From: Oxalobacteraceae bacterium CAVE-383
GTDB taxonomy: Bacteria > Pseudomonadota > Gammaproteobacteria > Burkholderiales > Burkholderiaceae_D
Assembly (NCBI GenBank): GCA_004134995.1
Contig: REGP01000007.1
Coordinates: 124,001-188,000 of the forward strand
Reading direction: 5' to 3'
Length of the DNA stretch: 64,000 nt
Shown here: positions 17,667-26,929 of the stretch, piece after piece
How the letters are laid out: every line of letters starts with the position of its first letter
Position numbering within the stretch: position 1 is the stretch's first letter
Made by a program: the position numbers and the translations under genes
Notes under the pieces: generated by a model
Told to the model about the DNA's origin: nothing
Seen by the model: the letters and a program-made list of their open reading frames with translations, nothing else
The model's database searches: none

Positions 17667-19409
17667 CTATGTTTCCTCGGCGGCGCGCTCGCCGGCCAGC
17701 AGATACAGCTTGCGCCAGAAGAAGCGGTTCAGCAGCATCACGAATACGCACATCACGCCGATGCCAAGCGCGATGCGGTGGAAATCGCCGGCGTCGGTCA
17801 TTTGCTTGATGTAGCTGCCGAGGCCATCGGCCACCAAGGTCGTTTTGCCCCAGGTGACGTACTCGGCCACGATGCTGGCGTTCCATGAGCCGCCGCTGGC
17901 GGTAATGGCGCCGGTGACGAAACTCGGAAATACCGCCGGCAGGTAAAAGCGTTTCCATTTCAGCCAGCCCTTGATGCCCAGATTATCCGCCGCCAGCCGC
18001 AGCTCGTTCGGAATCGCCGCGGCGCCGGCCACGACGTTGAACAGGATGTACCACTGCGTGCCGAACACCATCAACGGGCTCAGCCAGACATTCGGCGACA
18101 GCTTGAAGGTCACCATGGCGAACACCACCATCGGGAACATCAGGTTGACCGGGAAGGCTGCCAGGAACTGGGCGAAGGCCTGCACCCGCTGCGAATAGCG
18201 CGGCCGCAAGCCGATCCAGACCGCCACCGGCACCCAGAAGCATGAGGCAAGGGCGATCAGCAGCATCACGCGCACCAGCGTAATCACGCCCAGTCCGGCC
18301 ACATGCACGAATTCGTCCCAGCCGACCACCGAATGCACGAACTCGATCAGCCGGTACGCCGCCGCCAGCGCGATCAGCAGGATCAGCACGTCCCAGACGC
18401 GCGACCAAGCCGCCGCCGCCGCGCTGGATTGACCACGCGGCGTGACGGCGTCGCGCCCGGTATTGAACCAGCTCAGCGTGCGGTTCAGCGTGGCCCAGAT
18501 GCGGTCGGTCAGGGCGCGCATCACGTTGCTGCGGCGGCCCCAGTCCAGCAGCCAGGAACCCTGGCCGTTTTCGCCCTGGGATTCCTCGAAGCGGAATTTG
18601 TCGGCCCAGGCCAGCAGCGGGCGGAAGAACAATTGATCGTACAGTACGATGCCGGCCAGCATGGTGGCGGTGGCCCAGGCGATGGCGCGGCCGTTTTCCT
18701 GTTCGATGGCAACGGCGATGTAGGCGCCGATGCCGGGCAGCTTGATGTCCTGCCCGGCCACGAAGATGGCTTCGGCAGCGACCAGGAAGAACCAGCCGCC
18801 CGACATCGACATCATCATATTCCACAGCAGGCCCGGAATCGCGAACGGCAGGTCCAGCCGCCAGAAGCGCTGCCAGCCGGACAGACGGAACACGCGCGCG
18901 GCCTCATTCAGTTCCGGCGGCACGGTGCGCATCGACTGATACAGGCTGAACGCCATGTTCCACGCCTGCGAAGTAAAGATCGCGAAAATCGCCGCGCATT
19001 CCACCCCCAGCAGATTGCCCGGGAACAACAGGATGAACGGCGCGATCGCGATGGCCTGGAATCCCAGGATCGGCACCGACTGCAAGACGTCCAGCAGCGG
19101 AATCATGACTTTTTCGGCGGTGCGGTATTTGGCGGCGACGGCCGCGAAGACAAAACTGAAGATCAGCGAACAGGCCAGCGCCGCGAACATGCGCAGGATG
19201 GTGCGCAGCAGGTAATAAGGCAGGTAAACCAGGTCCAGGGAAATCGGCGTGACCTCGCCGGCGACGAAAGGCCGGCTCATCTGCATGGCGCCAAAGGCCA
19301 CCGCGATGAAAATCGTCAGGACCACGGGCAGCAGCGCCCAGTCCCAGCGGTTCGGCGACGCGGCCAGCAAGGACCGGTCCGACCTGCGCGGCGTAAAGAG
19401 TTCAAACAT
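17667..19409 (-). CDS. Double-domain ABC permease, NitT/TauT family
   Basis: 580-residue inner-membrane protein with two permease halves. Each has an EAA-type loop: EAARVFRLSGWQRFWRLDLPFAIPG near residue 190, and LRLAADNLGIKGWLKWKRFYLPAVFP near 490. The fusion makes a homodimeric partner unnecessary. It is transcribed before the ATPase gene (69-bp gap). No binding-protein gene lies in this operon, so the receptor must be encoded elsewhere. Confidence 0.87.
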   Translation of the reverse strand: MFELFTPRRSDRSLLAASPNRWDWALLPVVLTIFIAVAFGAMQMSRPFVAGEVTPISLDLVYLPYYLLRTILRMFAALACSLIFSFVFAAVAAKYRTAEKVMIPLLDVLQSVPILGFQAIAIAPFILLFPGNLLGVECAAIFAIFTSQAWNMAFSLYQSMRTVPPELNEAARVFRLSGWQRFWRLDLPFAIPGLLWNMMMSMSGGWFFLVAAEAIFVAGQDIKLPGIGAYIAVAIEQENGRAIAWATATMLAGIVLYDQLFFRPLLAWADKFRFEESQGENGQGSWLLDWGRRSNVMRALTDRIWATLNRTLSWFNTGRDAVTPRGQSSAAAAAWSRVWDVLILLIALAAAYRLIEFVHSVVGWDEFVHVAGLGVITLVRVMLLIALASCFWVPVAVWIGLRPRYSQRVQAFAQFLAAFPVNLMFPMVVFAMVTFKLSPNVWLSPLMVFGTQWYILFNVVAGAAAIPNELRLAADNLGIKGWLKWKRFYLPAVFPSFVTGAITASGGSWNASIVAEYVTWGKTTLVADGLGSYIKQMTDAGDFHRIALGIGVMCVFVMLLNRFFWRKLYLLAGERAAEET

Positions 19410-19824
19410 CGGCTATCCCCTGCTTGATGGTGTGGCTTGAATATTCAGCGTGACTGACTGCGCCCGCCTGGAGGCTGCTTCACTGCGGGTCCTGCGCATG
19501 GGCCGGCCCGACGCCGGCGCGTGCGCGAACAACGGGGGCTTAGGCGGGCCAGTCCGGTTCGAGCGATTCGGATCGGCGACTGGATACGGCTCGGCGGGCC
19601 GGGTTTTGGGGGAGTCTAAACAGTTTATTTTTCATGGCGATGACATCCGATTTATGCGCGCGGGCAATTTTCCTACATATATGGCATTTACGCCTCAATG
19701 AATTGCTGTTTTGCACAAAAATAATACGGCCTGGATACTGATTTGACGCAGAACGTAGAATTCTTAACCCATCTTGACATGCCCGTATGCACGAACACCG
19801 CCGCGCAGAAATTCGGAAGTCTCC
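19410..19824. other. 415-bp intergenic region without a recognised gene
   Basis: Upstream of the double permease (minus) and downstream of lhgO (minus). The first ~200 bp are GC-rich and the rest AT-rich. An 83-codon frame at 19450-19701 has no ribosome site or family look. It probably contains the promoter of the ABC operon; I could not pick one. Confidence 0.5.
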
Positions 19825-21021
19825 TTAGTCCTGCTTGCCGACGACCTTGTTCGCGATCATCTCGCCGATGGGTATCGCCGAAGTCGCGGCCGGCGACGGC
19901 GCGTTGCAGACGTGCAGCATGCGCGGCGTTTCGAGAAACAGGAAATCGTGCACCAGCGTGCCGTCCCGCATCACGGCTTGCGCCCGGATGCCGGCTTCAT
20001 AAGGCAGCAGATCGTCCAGTTGCAGACTCGGGGCGTATTTGCGGCATAGCGCCAGATAGCCGGATTTCGACAGCGAGTTCTTCATTTCGCCAATGCCATG
20101 CCGGAAATTGTTGCGCATGGTGCGCCAGAAACCCGGGAAAGCCAGATATTGCGCGACATCGCGCGGATTGAACGACAGCTTCGGATAGCCCTCACGCGCA
20201 AATCCCAATACGGCATTCGGACCGACCGTGACGCTGCCGTCGATCATTCGCGTCAGATGCACGCCGAGGAACGGCAGATCGGGTTCCGGAATCGGGTAGA
20301 TCAGATGCCGCACTATTTGGTTTTTGGAAGCCGGCAGACGATAGTATTCGCCACGGAAAGGAACGATCTGATGCTCGACCGGCATGCCCGCCATGCGCGC
20401 CAGCCGATCCGATTGCAGGCCGGAGCAAACCACCAGTTGTTTCGCCTGCCAGCTGCGCGCGCCGGCGCCGATGCTGACCACGGCATCCGATTCCCGGATC
20501 GCATTCACCGTCACATTCTGCTCGATGACCGCGCCCTGGCGCCGGATCGCATTGGCCATGCCTTCGCATACCTGCCGGTAATCGACGATACCGGTTTCGG
20601 CGACGAACAGGGCGCCCAGGCCCGCCACGTTCGGTTCGCGCTTTTTCAGTTCGGCCGCGTCCAGCAATTCGACTGCAATGCCGTTGCTCTCGCCGCGCGC
20701 TTTCAGTGCATGCATGCGCTCCAGCTCCAGCGCATTCGTGGCCACCAGCAGCTTGCCGCAGGTATCGAACGCGATATCGTTCTCACGGCAAAAGTCTTTG
20801 GTGGCTTTGGCGCCGCGCCGGCAGAAATCCGCCTTCAGGCTGCCTGGCGCGTAATAGATGCCGGCATGGATGACGCCGCTGTTGCGGCCGGTCTGATGCC
20901 GCGCCAGGCCGCTTTCCTTTTCCAGCAGGATCAGGCTGGCGCCGGGCTGTATTTCCAGCAATTTCATGGCGCTGGCCAGGCCGACAATGCCCCCGCCGAT
21001 CACGCAATAATCGTAAATCAT
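19825..21021 (-). CDS. lhgO: L-2-hydroxyglutarate oxidase/dehydrogenase
   Basis: 398-residue FAD enzyme of the DAO fold that oxidises L-2-hydroxyglutarate to 2-oxoglutarate at the inner membrane, passing electrons to quinone. Visible: dinucleotide motif YCVIGGGIVGLASAMKL at the N-terminus, then LLEKESGLARHQTGRNSGVIHAGIYY, a very characteristic LhgO block. Length matches the family. It lies 35 bp after a DUF2442 gene on the same strand, which may be read-through rather than a shared function. Confidence 0.93.
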   Translation of the reverse strand: MIYDYCVIGGGIVGLASAMKLLEIQPGASLILLEKESGLARHQTGRNSGVIHAGIYYAPGSLKADFCRRGAKATKDFCRENDIAFDTCGKLLVATNALELERMHALKARGESNGIAVELLDAAELKKREPNVAGLGALFVAETGIVDYRQVCEGMANAIRRQGAVIEQNVTVNAIRESDAVVSIGAGARSWQAKQLVVCSGLQSDRLARMAGMPVEHQIVPFRGEYYRLPASKNQIVRHLIYPIPEPDLPFLGVHLTRMIDGSVTVGPNAVLGFAREGYPKLSFNPRDVAQYLAFPGFWRTMRNNFRHGIGEMKNSLSKSGYLALCRKYAPSLQLDDLLPYEAGIRAQAVMRDGTLVHDFLFLETPRMLHVCNAPSPAATSAIPIGEMIANKVVGKQD

Positions 21022-21056
21022 GATGTTCTTTTTTTCCGTCGATTTTTATGAATGCC

Positions 21057-21470
21057 TCAGTCCCTCGGCTTTTTCGGCCGTCCGCCCAGCTTGCCGTTCT
21101 TGCGCGCCGCAGCCGCCTTGGCCGCGCTCGAAGACTTGCCGCCGAGCTTTCCGATCTCCGCCGCCATCCAGCGCCGCGAACCCAGAAAACCTTCAAGCAT
21201 AGCCGGAATATATAAATCGACATCCAGGCGCGGAAAATAAATTCCCATGCCCGACGGTGAAATTTCGGCATTCGACAGATCGATCGGACGCGCCGTTTCC
21301 AGGCCCTGCGCCTGCTTCGGCGAAAAACCCAGTTCGAGGCCGGACGCCAGCACGATGATCACGCGCGCCACGCGCCGGTCGTAGCGCACCGCGACGGCGG
21401 CGGGGAATGCGGCCTTGGCCGCGGCGCCGGACTGATCGGCGCTTTCAATGCAGTCGCGTATCGCAACCAT
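21057..21470 (-). CDS. DUF2442 domain protein, possible antitoxin partner
   Basis: 137 residues. The frame is open to 21515, but the ATG at 21470 has GGAGG 7 bases upstream, so the protein begins MVAIRDCIESADQ. The middle contains the DUF2442 pattern (VIIVLASGLELGFSPKQAQGL, ISPSGMGIYFPRLDVDLYIPAML). The tail is basic and repetitive (AAKAAAARKNGKLGGRPKKP), typical of this group. It overlaps the DUF4160 gene by 26 bp. DUF4160-DUF2442 pairs are regarded as candidate toxin-antitoxin modules; activity is unproven here. Confidence 0.82.
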   Translation of the reverse strand: MVAIRDCIESADQSGAAAKAAFPAAVAVRYDRRVARVIIVLASGLELGFSPKQAQGLETARPIDLSNAEISPSGMGIYFPRLDVDLYIPAMLEGFLGSRRWMAAEIGKLGGKSSSAAKAAAARKNGKLGGRPKKPRD

Positions 21471-21705
21471 GTATTTGCCTCCATGTATGGCAATAATCGG
21501 GCGGCCGTTCAGCAAGTTTTTCGATCATTCTGACAATATCCCGGGATGAAAAACCGAAGTTCTTCCGAAGATCCAAAGGACCATCCGGGCATTGCAAATT
21601 GAAGATTGCCTCGCGGCCGCAGCCGATGATGTGAATATGCGGCGGGCGATGATCATTGGAATAGATCACCACGCGCCATCCAAAAAGCGTATCGATAGTC
21701 GCCAT
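21445..21705 (-). CDS. DUF4160 domain protein, possible toxin partner
   Basis: 86 residues with the DUF4160 signature near the start: VVIYSNDHRPPHIHIIGCGREAIF, whose PPHIH core is conserved. It overlaps the following DUF2442 gene by 26 bp, implying translational coupling and fixed stoichiometry. The ribosome site is weak (AGG about 10 bases upstream). No catalytic mechanism is established for the family, so the toxin role is inferred from gene pairing and size. Confidence 0.82.
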   Translation of the reverse strand: MATIDTLFGWRVVIYSNDHRPPHIHIIGCGREAIFNLQCPDGPLDLRKNFGFSSRDIVRMIEKLAERPPDYCHTWRQIHGCDTRLH

Positions 21706-21911
21706 TCTATATAAACCTAATCTGCTTGGGTTATTTATTCTTCAAAGCTGGCAAATCTGACACGCTGGCGCTCTCGCCGGACCGGCCCGGACATGCATGC
21801 TGTCGCGCCGGATAAGGGACGTCCTTATCTTTACGCAAAAATAGTCCATTATTTTTATGAATTTTCTACAACATCCGCCACTCAGAACGCATACCGGCAA
21901 GCCGCCGGGGC

Positions 21912-23243
21912 ATGTTCGACGATCGCCTGAAAATAATGACAACTTCGACAGCAGTGAAAGCGGATGGAACGCCGGCCTCCGGGCAGCCGAGCGACGATTC
22001 CTGGCTTAAAAAACTCGGCCCCGGCCTGATCACCGGCGCCGCCGACGACGATCCCAGCGGCATCGCCACCTATTCGCAGGCCGGCGCCCAGTTCGGCTTC
22101 AATATGCTGTGGACGCTGCTGCTGACCTACCCGCTGATGGTCGGCATCCAGATGATCAGCGCCGAAATCGGCCGGGTCAGCGGCCATGGCCTGGCCACCA
22201 ACATCCGGCGCCATTATCCGGGCTGGCTGCTGTATGGGCTGGTCGGCCTGCTGCTGATCGCCAACACCGTCAATATCGCGGCCGACGTCGCCGCCATGGG
22301 CGATGTCGCGGCCTTGCTGGCCGGCGGACCGCCGCATTTGTATGCGTTCGGCTTCGGCATATTGTCGCTGCTGCTGCAGATCTTCGTGCCGTACAAGCGC
22401 TATGTGCAGGTGCTGAAATGGCTGACGCTGGCGCTGCTGGCCTATGTCGGCATCGTCTTCTCCGTGCGGATGCCGTGGTCGCAGATCGTTCGAAATACGC
22501 TGCTGCCGCAACTGTCGTGGCAGGCCGGATACATCACCACCGTGGTGGCGATATTCGGCACCACCATCAGTCCTTATCTGTTTTTCTGGCAGGCTTCCCA
22601 GGAAGTGGAAGAGCAAACCGCCGACCCGTCGGCGCGGCCCCTGATCGACGCGCCGGAGCAGGCGCCCGCCAATCTGCGCCGCATCCGCATCGATACCTGG
22701 AGCGGCATGGGCTTTTCCAATCTGGTGGCGTTTTTCATCGTGCTGACCACCGCCGCCACATTGCACGCGCACGGCCTCACCGATATCAAGACCACCGCGC
22801 AAGCAGCCTCGGCGCTGCGGCCGATCGCCGGCGAATTCGGCTTCCTGCTGTTCGCCGCCGGCATTATCGGCACCGGCCTGCTGGCGGTGCCGGTGCTGGC
22901 GGGATCGGCCGCGTATGCCATGGCCGGCGCCTTTCGCTGGAAGAACAGCCTGGAAGCCAGGCCCGCGGCCGCCAAGCGCTTCTACGGCATCATCGCCGTC
23001 TCGACTTTGCTCGGCGTGGCGCTGTGCTTTACGGCGGTCGACCCGATCAAGGCGCTGTATTGGAGCGCCGTGATCAACGGCGTGATGTCGGTGCCGATCA
23101 TGGCGATCATGATGACGATGGCTGCGCGCGCCGACATCATGGGACGCTTTGCGATCGGTCCCGGCCTGAAGGCATTGGGCTGGATTTGCACCGGCGTGAT
23201 GACGCTGGCGGCGCTCGCGATGTTCTGGACCATGCTGGCGTGA
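21912..23243 (+). CDS. NRAMP-related divalent metal transporter, non-canonical
   Basis: 443-residue inner-membrane protein with about 11 hydrophobic segments and the NRAMP fold. The first-segment metal motif, DPGN in canonical MntH/Nramp, is DPSG here (DDDPSGIATYSQAGAQFG). The sixth-segment MPH motif is absent: the region reads FGTTISPYLFFWQASQEVEEQ. Losing the metal-binding methionine argues against a standard Mn/Fe transporter; an NRAMP-related branch with another ion, such as Mg(II), is possible. The start is uncertain: ATG 21912 or ATG 21936, neither with a strong ribosome site. Confidence 0.87.
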   Translation: MFDDRLKIMTTSTAVKADGTPASGQPSDDSWLKKLGPGLITGAADDDPSGIATYSQAGAQFGFNMLWTLLLTYPLMVGIQMISAEIGRVSGHGLATNIRRHYPGWLLYGLVGLLLIANTVNIAADVAAMGDVAALLAGGPPHLYAFGFGILSLLLQIFVPYKRYVQVLKWLTLALLAYVGIVFSVRMPWSQIVRNTLLPQLSWQAGYITTVVAIFGTTISPYLFFWQASQEVEEQTADPSARPLIDAPEQAPANLRRIRIDTWSGMGFSNLVAFFIVLTTAATLHAHGLTDIKTTAQAASALRPIAGEFGFLLFAAGIIGTGLLAVPVLAGSAAYAMAGAFRWKNSLEARPAAAKRFYGIIAVSTLLGVALCFTAVDPIKALYWSAVINGVMSVPIMAIMMTMAARADIMGRFAIGPGLKALGWICTGVMTLAALAMFWTMLA

Positions 23244-23253
23244 TGCGGAGGCT

Positions 23254-23330
23254 ACTATCGCGGGGCCGGCGCAGCGAAGGACTATCGCGCGGCCGGCGCA
23301 GCGGACTACTATCGCGCGGCCGGCGCGATT
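23254..23330. repeat. 27-bp tandem repeat, nearly three copies, between convergent genes
   Basis: Units at 23254-23280, 23281-23307 and 23308-23330 (last one partial). Each starts ACTATCGCG and contains GGCCGGCGC. The third copy includes the stop codon and last codons of the convergent MFS gene, so part of the repeat is coding. The period of exactly 27 bp indicates slippage or unequal crossing-over. Confidence 0.85.
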
Positions 23331-24529
23331 TCAGCCGAGGCCGGTTCGATCACGCGCGCCAGGCGGTAGCAGATCAGCAATGCCAACGCCAGTCCCGTGC
23401 AGACCATCGCCACCACGCCCGGCCAGCCGCCATGCGACCAGATATTGCCGCCGACCGATCCCAGCACGCTCGAGCCCAGATAGTAGGACAGCAAATACAG
23501 TGAAGCCGCCTGCGCCTTGGCGCCGCGCGCCAGCTTGCCGACCGTGCCGCTGGCGATCGAGTGCGCGGCAAAAAAACCGAAGGTCAGCAGCGCGATGCCG
23601 AGCACGATCCAGAATACCGTTTGCGCCAGCGTCAGCAGCACGCCCGCCAGCATCAGCACGATGCCGAGCGTCAGCATCCTGATGCGGCTATAGCGATCGG
23701 CCAGCCGCCCGAACCAGGCCGACGCCACGATGCCCACCAGATACACCGTGAAGATCGCGCCGACCAGCGACTGATTCATATTGAAAGGCGGCGCCAGCAG
23801 GCGGAATCCGGCGTAGTTGTATACCGTCACGAAGCCGCCCATCAGGAGGAATCCGAGCGCGAACAAACCCATGAGCGCTCCGTGCCGGAGATGGCGCGTC
23901 AGATCGCTGCGCACGTCGCGCCAGCCGGCCGCCCTGTTCGGCGTGAAACGCACCGATTTCGGCAGCAGCATGACGAACAGGGCGGCGGCGATCAGGCCGC
24001 TGACGCCGATGCAGGCCATTGCTGCCCGCCACGAAAAGAAATCGGCCAGCAGGCCGGTCATCACGCGGCCCGCCATGCCGCCGAAAGCCGAGCCGGCGAT
24101 ATACAGCCCCATCGCCAGGCCCAGGCTGTTGGGATGGACTTCTTCGGCCAGATACGCCATCGCCACCGCCGGCACGCCGCCCAGTGCAACGCCCACCAGG
24201 GCCCGCAGCACCAGCAGATGAATCCAATCCGGCATCATGGCGGCCAGCAAGGTCAGCAGCGCCGAGGCGAACAGTGAAGCGGCCATCAGCAATTTGCGCG
24301 GCAGGCGCTGCGCATTCACGCCGACGACGATAATCGACAGCGCCAGCAAACCGGTGGTCAGCGATACCGCCAGGCTGCTTTGCGCGGGCGATACCTTGAA
24401 ATAGCCGGCGAACATCGGCAGCAGCGGCTGTGCGCAATACATCAGCGAAAAAGTGGAAAAGCCGGCGCAGAACAAGGCCCAATTGGCGCGCCGGTATGCG
24501 CTGGTGCCGGCCATTAAACCCGATGACAT
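23309..24529 (-). CDS. Major facilitator superfamily transporter, YnfM-like
   Basis: 406-residue, 12-segment inner-membrane transporter. The frame extends further upstream, but ATG 24529 has AAGGAG 9 bases before it and gives the normal N-terminus. Motif-A-type and family regions visible: ALVGVALGGVPAVAMAYLAEEVHP, IAGSAFGGMAGRVMTGLLAD (residues about 110-165). It is divergent from a LysR gene with a LysR-type palindrome between them, so expression is probably controlled by that regulator. Substrate unknown; YnfM-like members are often proposed to export small metabolites or drugs. Confidence 0.88.
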   Translation of the reverse strand: MSSGLMAGTSAYRRANWALFCAGFSTFSLMYCAQPLLPMFAGYFKVSPAQSSLAVSLTTGLLALSIIVVGVNAQRLPRKLLMAASLFASALLTLLAAMMPDWIHLLVLRALVGVALGGVPAVAMAYLAEEVHPNSLGLAMGLYIAGSAFGGMAGRVMTGLLADFFSWRAAMACIGVSGLIAAALFVMLLPKSVRFTPNRAAGWRDVRSDLTRHLRHGALMGLFALGFLLMGGFVTVYNYAGFRLLAPPFNMNQSLVGAIFTVYLVGIVASAWFGRLADRYSRIRMLTLGIVLMLAGVLLTLAQTVFWIVLGIALLTFGFFAAHSIASGTVGKLARGAKAQAASLYLLSYYLGSSVLGSVGGNIWSHGGWPGVVAMVCTGLALALLICYRLARVIEPASAEIAPAAR

Positions 24530-24623
24530 GATGAAACTCCTTGAACGCCGGCAATTAAAGCATCGCCGGCGTTCAGTATGTGCCGTCCGCGCGGGACAAA
24601 AAAGCGGGCATTGTCTAAACGAG

Positions 24624-24642
24624 CGTTCGTCAAATACGAACG
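24624..24642. promoter_or_regulatory. LysR-type operator between MFS and LysR genes
   Basis: Perfect inverted repeat CGTTCGT-CAAAT-ACGAACG, which contains the T-N11-A core (TCGTCAAATACGA) typical of LysR-family sites. It lies 95 bp upstream of the MFS start and 93 bp upstream of the regulator start, well placed for divergent control and autoregulation. Confidence 0.75.
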
Positions 24643-24734
24643 TTTTGCAATGGAGGCATAATACGCCGCAACGGCGCCGTCTGTTCGGCGCAGGCAAACG
24701 CACAACACGAACGGAACCCCGCGGAGCGCACGGC

Positions 24735-25661
24735 ATGCATTACGACCTCACCGATCTCAAGGTATTCCTGGCCGTGGCCGAGGAAGGCAATCTGTCGCGC
24801 GGCGCGGCGCGCTGCCATCTGGCGCCCTCTTCCGTCAGCCTGCGCATCAAGGATCTGGAAGAGGCGGTCGGCGCCGCCCTGCTGGTGCGCGAACCGCGCG
24901 GCGTGAAGCCGACGCCGGCCGGCCGCGTCGTCATGGAACATGCGCAGCGCTGCATCGCGCAGCTCGAGCAGATGCATGCCGACCTGCAGCCGTTTTCGCA
25001 GGGTCTGGCAGGCCATGTGACCTTTTTCGCCAACAACAATGCCATCGGCACCTATCTGCCGGACGACCTGGCGCGCTTCTTTGCGCTGTATCCGAGCGTG
25101 CGCATCACGTTGGAAGAGCGCGCCAGCGATGAGATCGTGGCCGCGGTCGCCGCCGGCCGGGCCGATCTCGGCATGGTGGCGCTGGAAAGCGACTACAGCC
25201 ATCCGGACCTGGATTTTTTGCCGTACAAGGAAGACCAGATGGTGCTGCTGGCGCCGCTGGGCAGCCCGTTCGCGGATCAGGCCAGCGTCGGCTTCGCGGC
25301 CTGCCTCAGCGCGCCGTTCATCGGCCAGCAGCAGGGTTCGGCCTTGCATACCTTCCTCATGAACCGCGCCGCCGCGCTGGGCGGACGGCTCGACGTGCGG
25401 GTGCAGGTTTCGGGCTATCGCGCCATCGTGCGGCTGGTATCGTCGGGCGCCGGCATCGGCATCGTGCCGCGTTCGGCGCTGGAAGAAGGCGACGAAACGC
25501 AGTTGGCGATTGTCGATCTGGCCGAACACTGGGCGCGGCGCGATCTGCATGTGTGCGTGCGGCGCCAGCCCGGCGAGAAGAATCATTTTCGGGAGAAGCT
25601 GGTGGAACTGCTTTGCCCGGGGCGGGCGCCAAGCAACCCTGACCTCAACCTCAGCCGATAA
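24735..25661 (+). CDS. LysR-family transcriptional regulator
   Basis: 308 residues. N-terminal winged HTH at residues 1-60 (LTDLKVFLAVAEEGNLSRGAARCHLAPSSVSLRIKDLEE) and a LysR substrate domain from about residue 90 (VTFFANNNAIGTYLPDDLARFF). ATG 24735 is chosen because it gives the family N-terminus and has GGAG upstream; the frame runs open before it. Divergent from the MFS gene. Its 3' end overlaps the convergent CoA-transferase gene by 11 bp. Confidence 0.92.
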   Translation: MHYDLTDLKVFLAVAEEGNLSRGAARCHLAPSSVSLRIKDLEEAVGAALLVREPRGVKPTPAGRVVMEHAQRCIAQLEQMHADLQPFSQGLAGHVTFFANNNAIGTYLPDDLARFFALYPSVRITLEERASDEIVAAVAAGRADLGMVALESDYSHPDLDFLPYKEDQMVLLAPLGSPFADQASVGFAACLSAPFIGQQQGSALHTFLMNRAAALGGRLDVRVQVSGYRAIVRLVSSGAGIGIVPRSALEEGDETQLAIVDLAEHWARRDLHVCVRRQPGEKNHFREKLVELLCPGRAPSNPDLNLSR

Positions 25662-26856
25662 TCCCCTCACGGCGGAACTGTGCGATATCGTCGGCGCCGA
25701 AGCCGAGTTCGCCCAGCACCGCATCGGTATTTTCGCCCAGCGCCGGCGCCGCGCTGCCGATGCGGCCCGGCGTGGCGCTCAGTTTCGGCACGATGCCCGG
25801 CACTTTCAGTTGCGTGCCGTCGCCGGTTTCGATGTCGCGGATCATCTCGCGCGCCTGGTAATGCGGGTCCTGCATGATGTCGGCGGCCGAATAGATTTTG
25901 CCGGCCGGCACGCCCGCGCCTTCCAGCACGGCCAATACCTCGTCCTGCGAACGCGCCGACGTCCAGTCCTCGATCGCGGCGTCGATTTCCTCGACGCCGG
26001 CGACCCGCCCGTCGTTGTGGGCAAAGCGCGGATCGGCCGCCAGATCGCCGCGCCCGATGGCCTGCATCAGGCGCCGGAAAATGCCGTCGCCGTTGCCGGC
26101 CACCAGCACGTGATTGCCGTCGTTGCAGCGATACGCGTTGGTCGGCGCGATGCCGGGCATGGCGCTGCCGGTGCGTTCGCGGGTGTAGCCCATGAAATCC
26201 TGTTCCGGCACCAGGCTTTCCATCATGTTGAACACCGATTCGTACAGCGCCACGTCGACGAACTGCCCGACGCCGCCGTTCTGCTCGCGGTGCCGCAGCG
26301 CGAACATGATGCCCATCACGCCATGCAGCGACGACAGCGAATCGCCGATGCTGACACCGACCCGCACCGGCGGCCGGTCCGGATAGCCCGTTACATACCG
26401 CAGGCCGCCCATCGCTTCGCCGATCACGCCGAAACCAGGCCGGTCGCGATACGGGCCGGTTTGGCCGTAGCCGGAAATGCGCAGCATGATCAGGCCGGGA
26501 TTGAGCGCCGACAAGGCTTCCCATCCCAGCCCCCATTCCTCCAGCATGCCGGGCCGGAAATTCTCGATGACGACATCGCAGGTCAGCGCCAGCTTGCGCA
26601 CCAGCGCCTGTCCGCCTTCGGTTTTCAGATCGATCGCGACCGATTTCTTGTTTCGCGACTGCACCTGCCACCATAGCGAGGTGCCGTTGTGCAGCTTGCG
26701 CCATTTGCGCAGCGGATCGCCGTTGACGGGCGATTCGATCTTGATCACTTCCGCGCCGAAATCGCCGAGCACCCGGGCCGCGAACGGGCCGGCGATCAGC
26801 GATCCCAATTCCAGCACGCGGATACCGTGCAGCGGCAATGTTGTCTTGTTTTCCAT
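25651..26856 (-). CDS. CaiB/BaiF-family (class III) CoA transferase
   Basis: 401-residue cytosolic enzyme transferring CoA between carboxylic acids. Visible: N-terminal LHGIRVLELGSLIAGPFAARVLGDFGAEVIKIE, the SGYGQTGPYRDRPGFG block, and the catalytic Asp region VGVSIGDSLSSLHG (Asp about residue 175). Full length. It is divergent from an omega-amino acid transaminase gene across 73 bp, suggesting joint control. Donor and acceptor acids are not identifiable. Confidence 0.92.
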   Translation of the reverse strand: MENKTTLPLHGIRVLELGSLIAGPFAARVLGDFGAEVIKIESPVNGDPLRKWRKLHNGTSLWWQVQSRNKKSVAIDLKTEGGQALVRKLALTCDVVIENFRPGMLEEWGLGWEALSALNPGLIMLRISGYGQTGPYRDRPGFGVIGEAMGGLRYVTGYPDRPPVRVGVSIGDSLSSLHGVMGIMFALRHREQNGGVGQFVDVALYESVFNMMESLVPEQDFMGYTRERTGSAMPGIAPTNAYRCNDGNHVLVAGNGDGIFRRLMQAIGRGDLAADPRFAHNDGRVAGVEEIDAAIEDWTSARSQDEVLAVLEGAGVPAGKIYSAADIMQDPHYQAREMIRDIETGDGTQLKVPGIVPKLSATPGRIGSAAPALGENTDAVLGELGFGADDIAQFRREGIIG

Positions 26857-26929
26857 CGCTTGTTCAGTCTCGTATTTATGAAATGAGTTCTATAATCATC
26901 GCATCATTAATCCGTCCCGGTGCGCCGCA

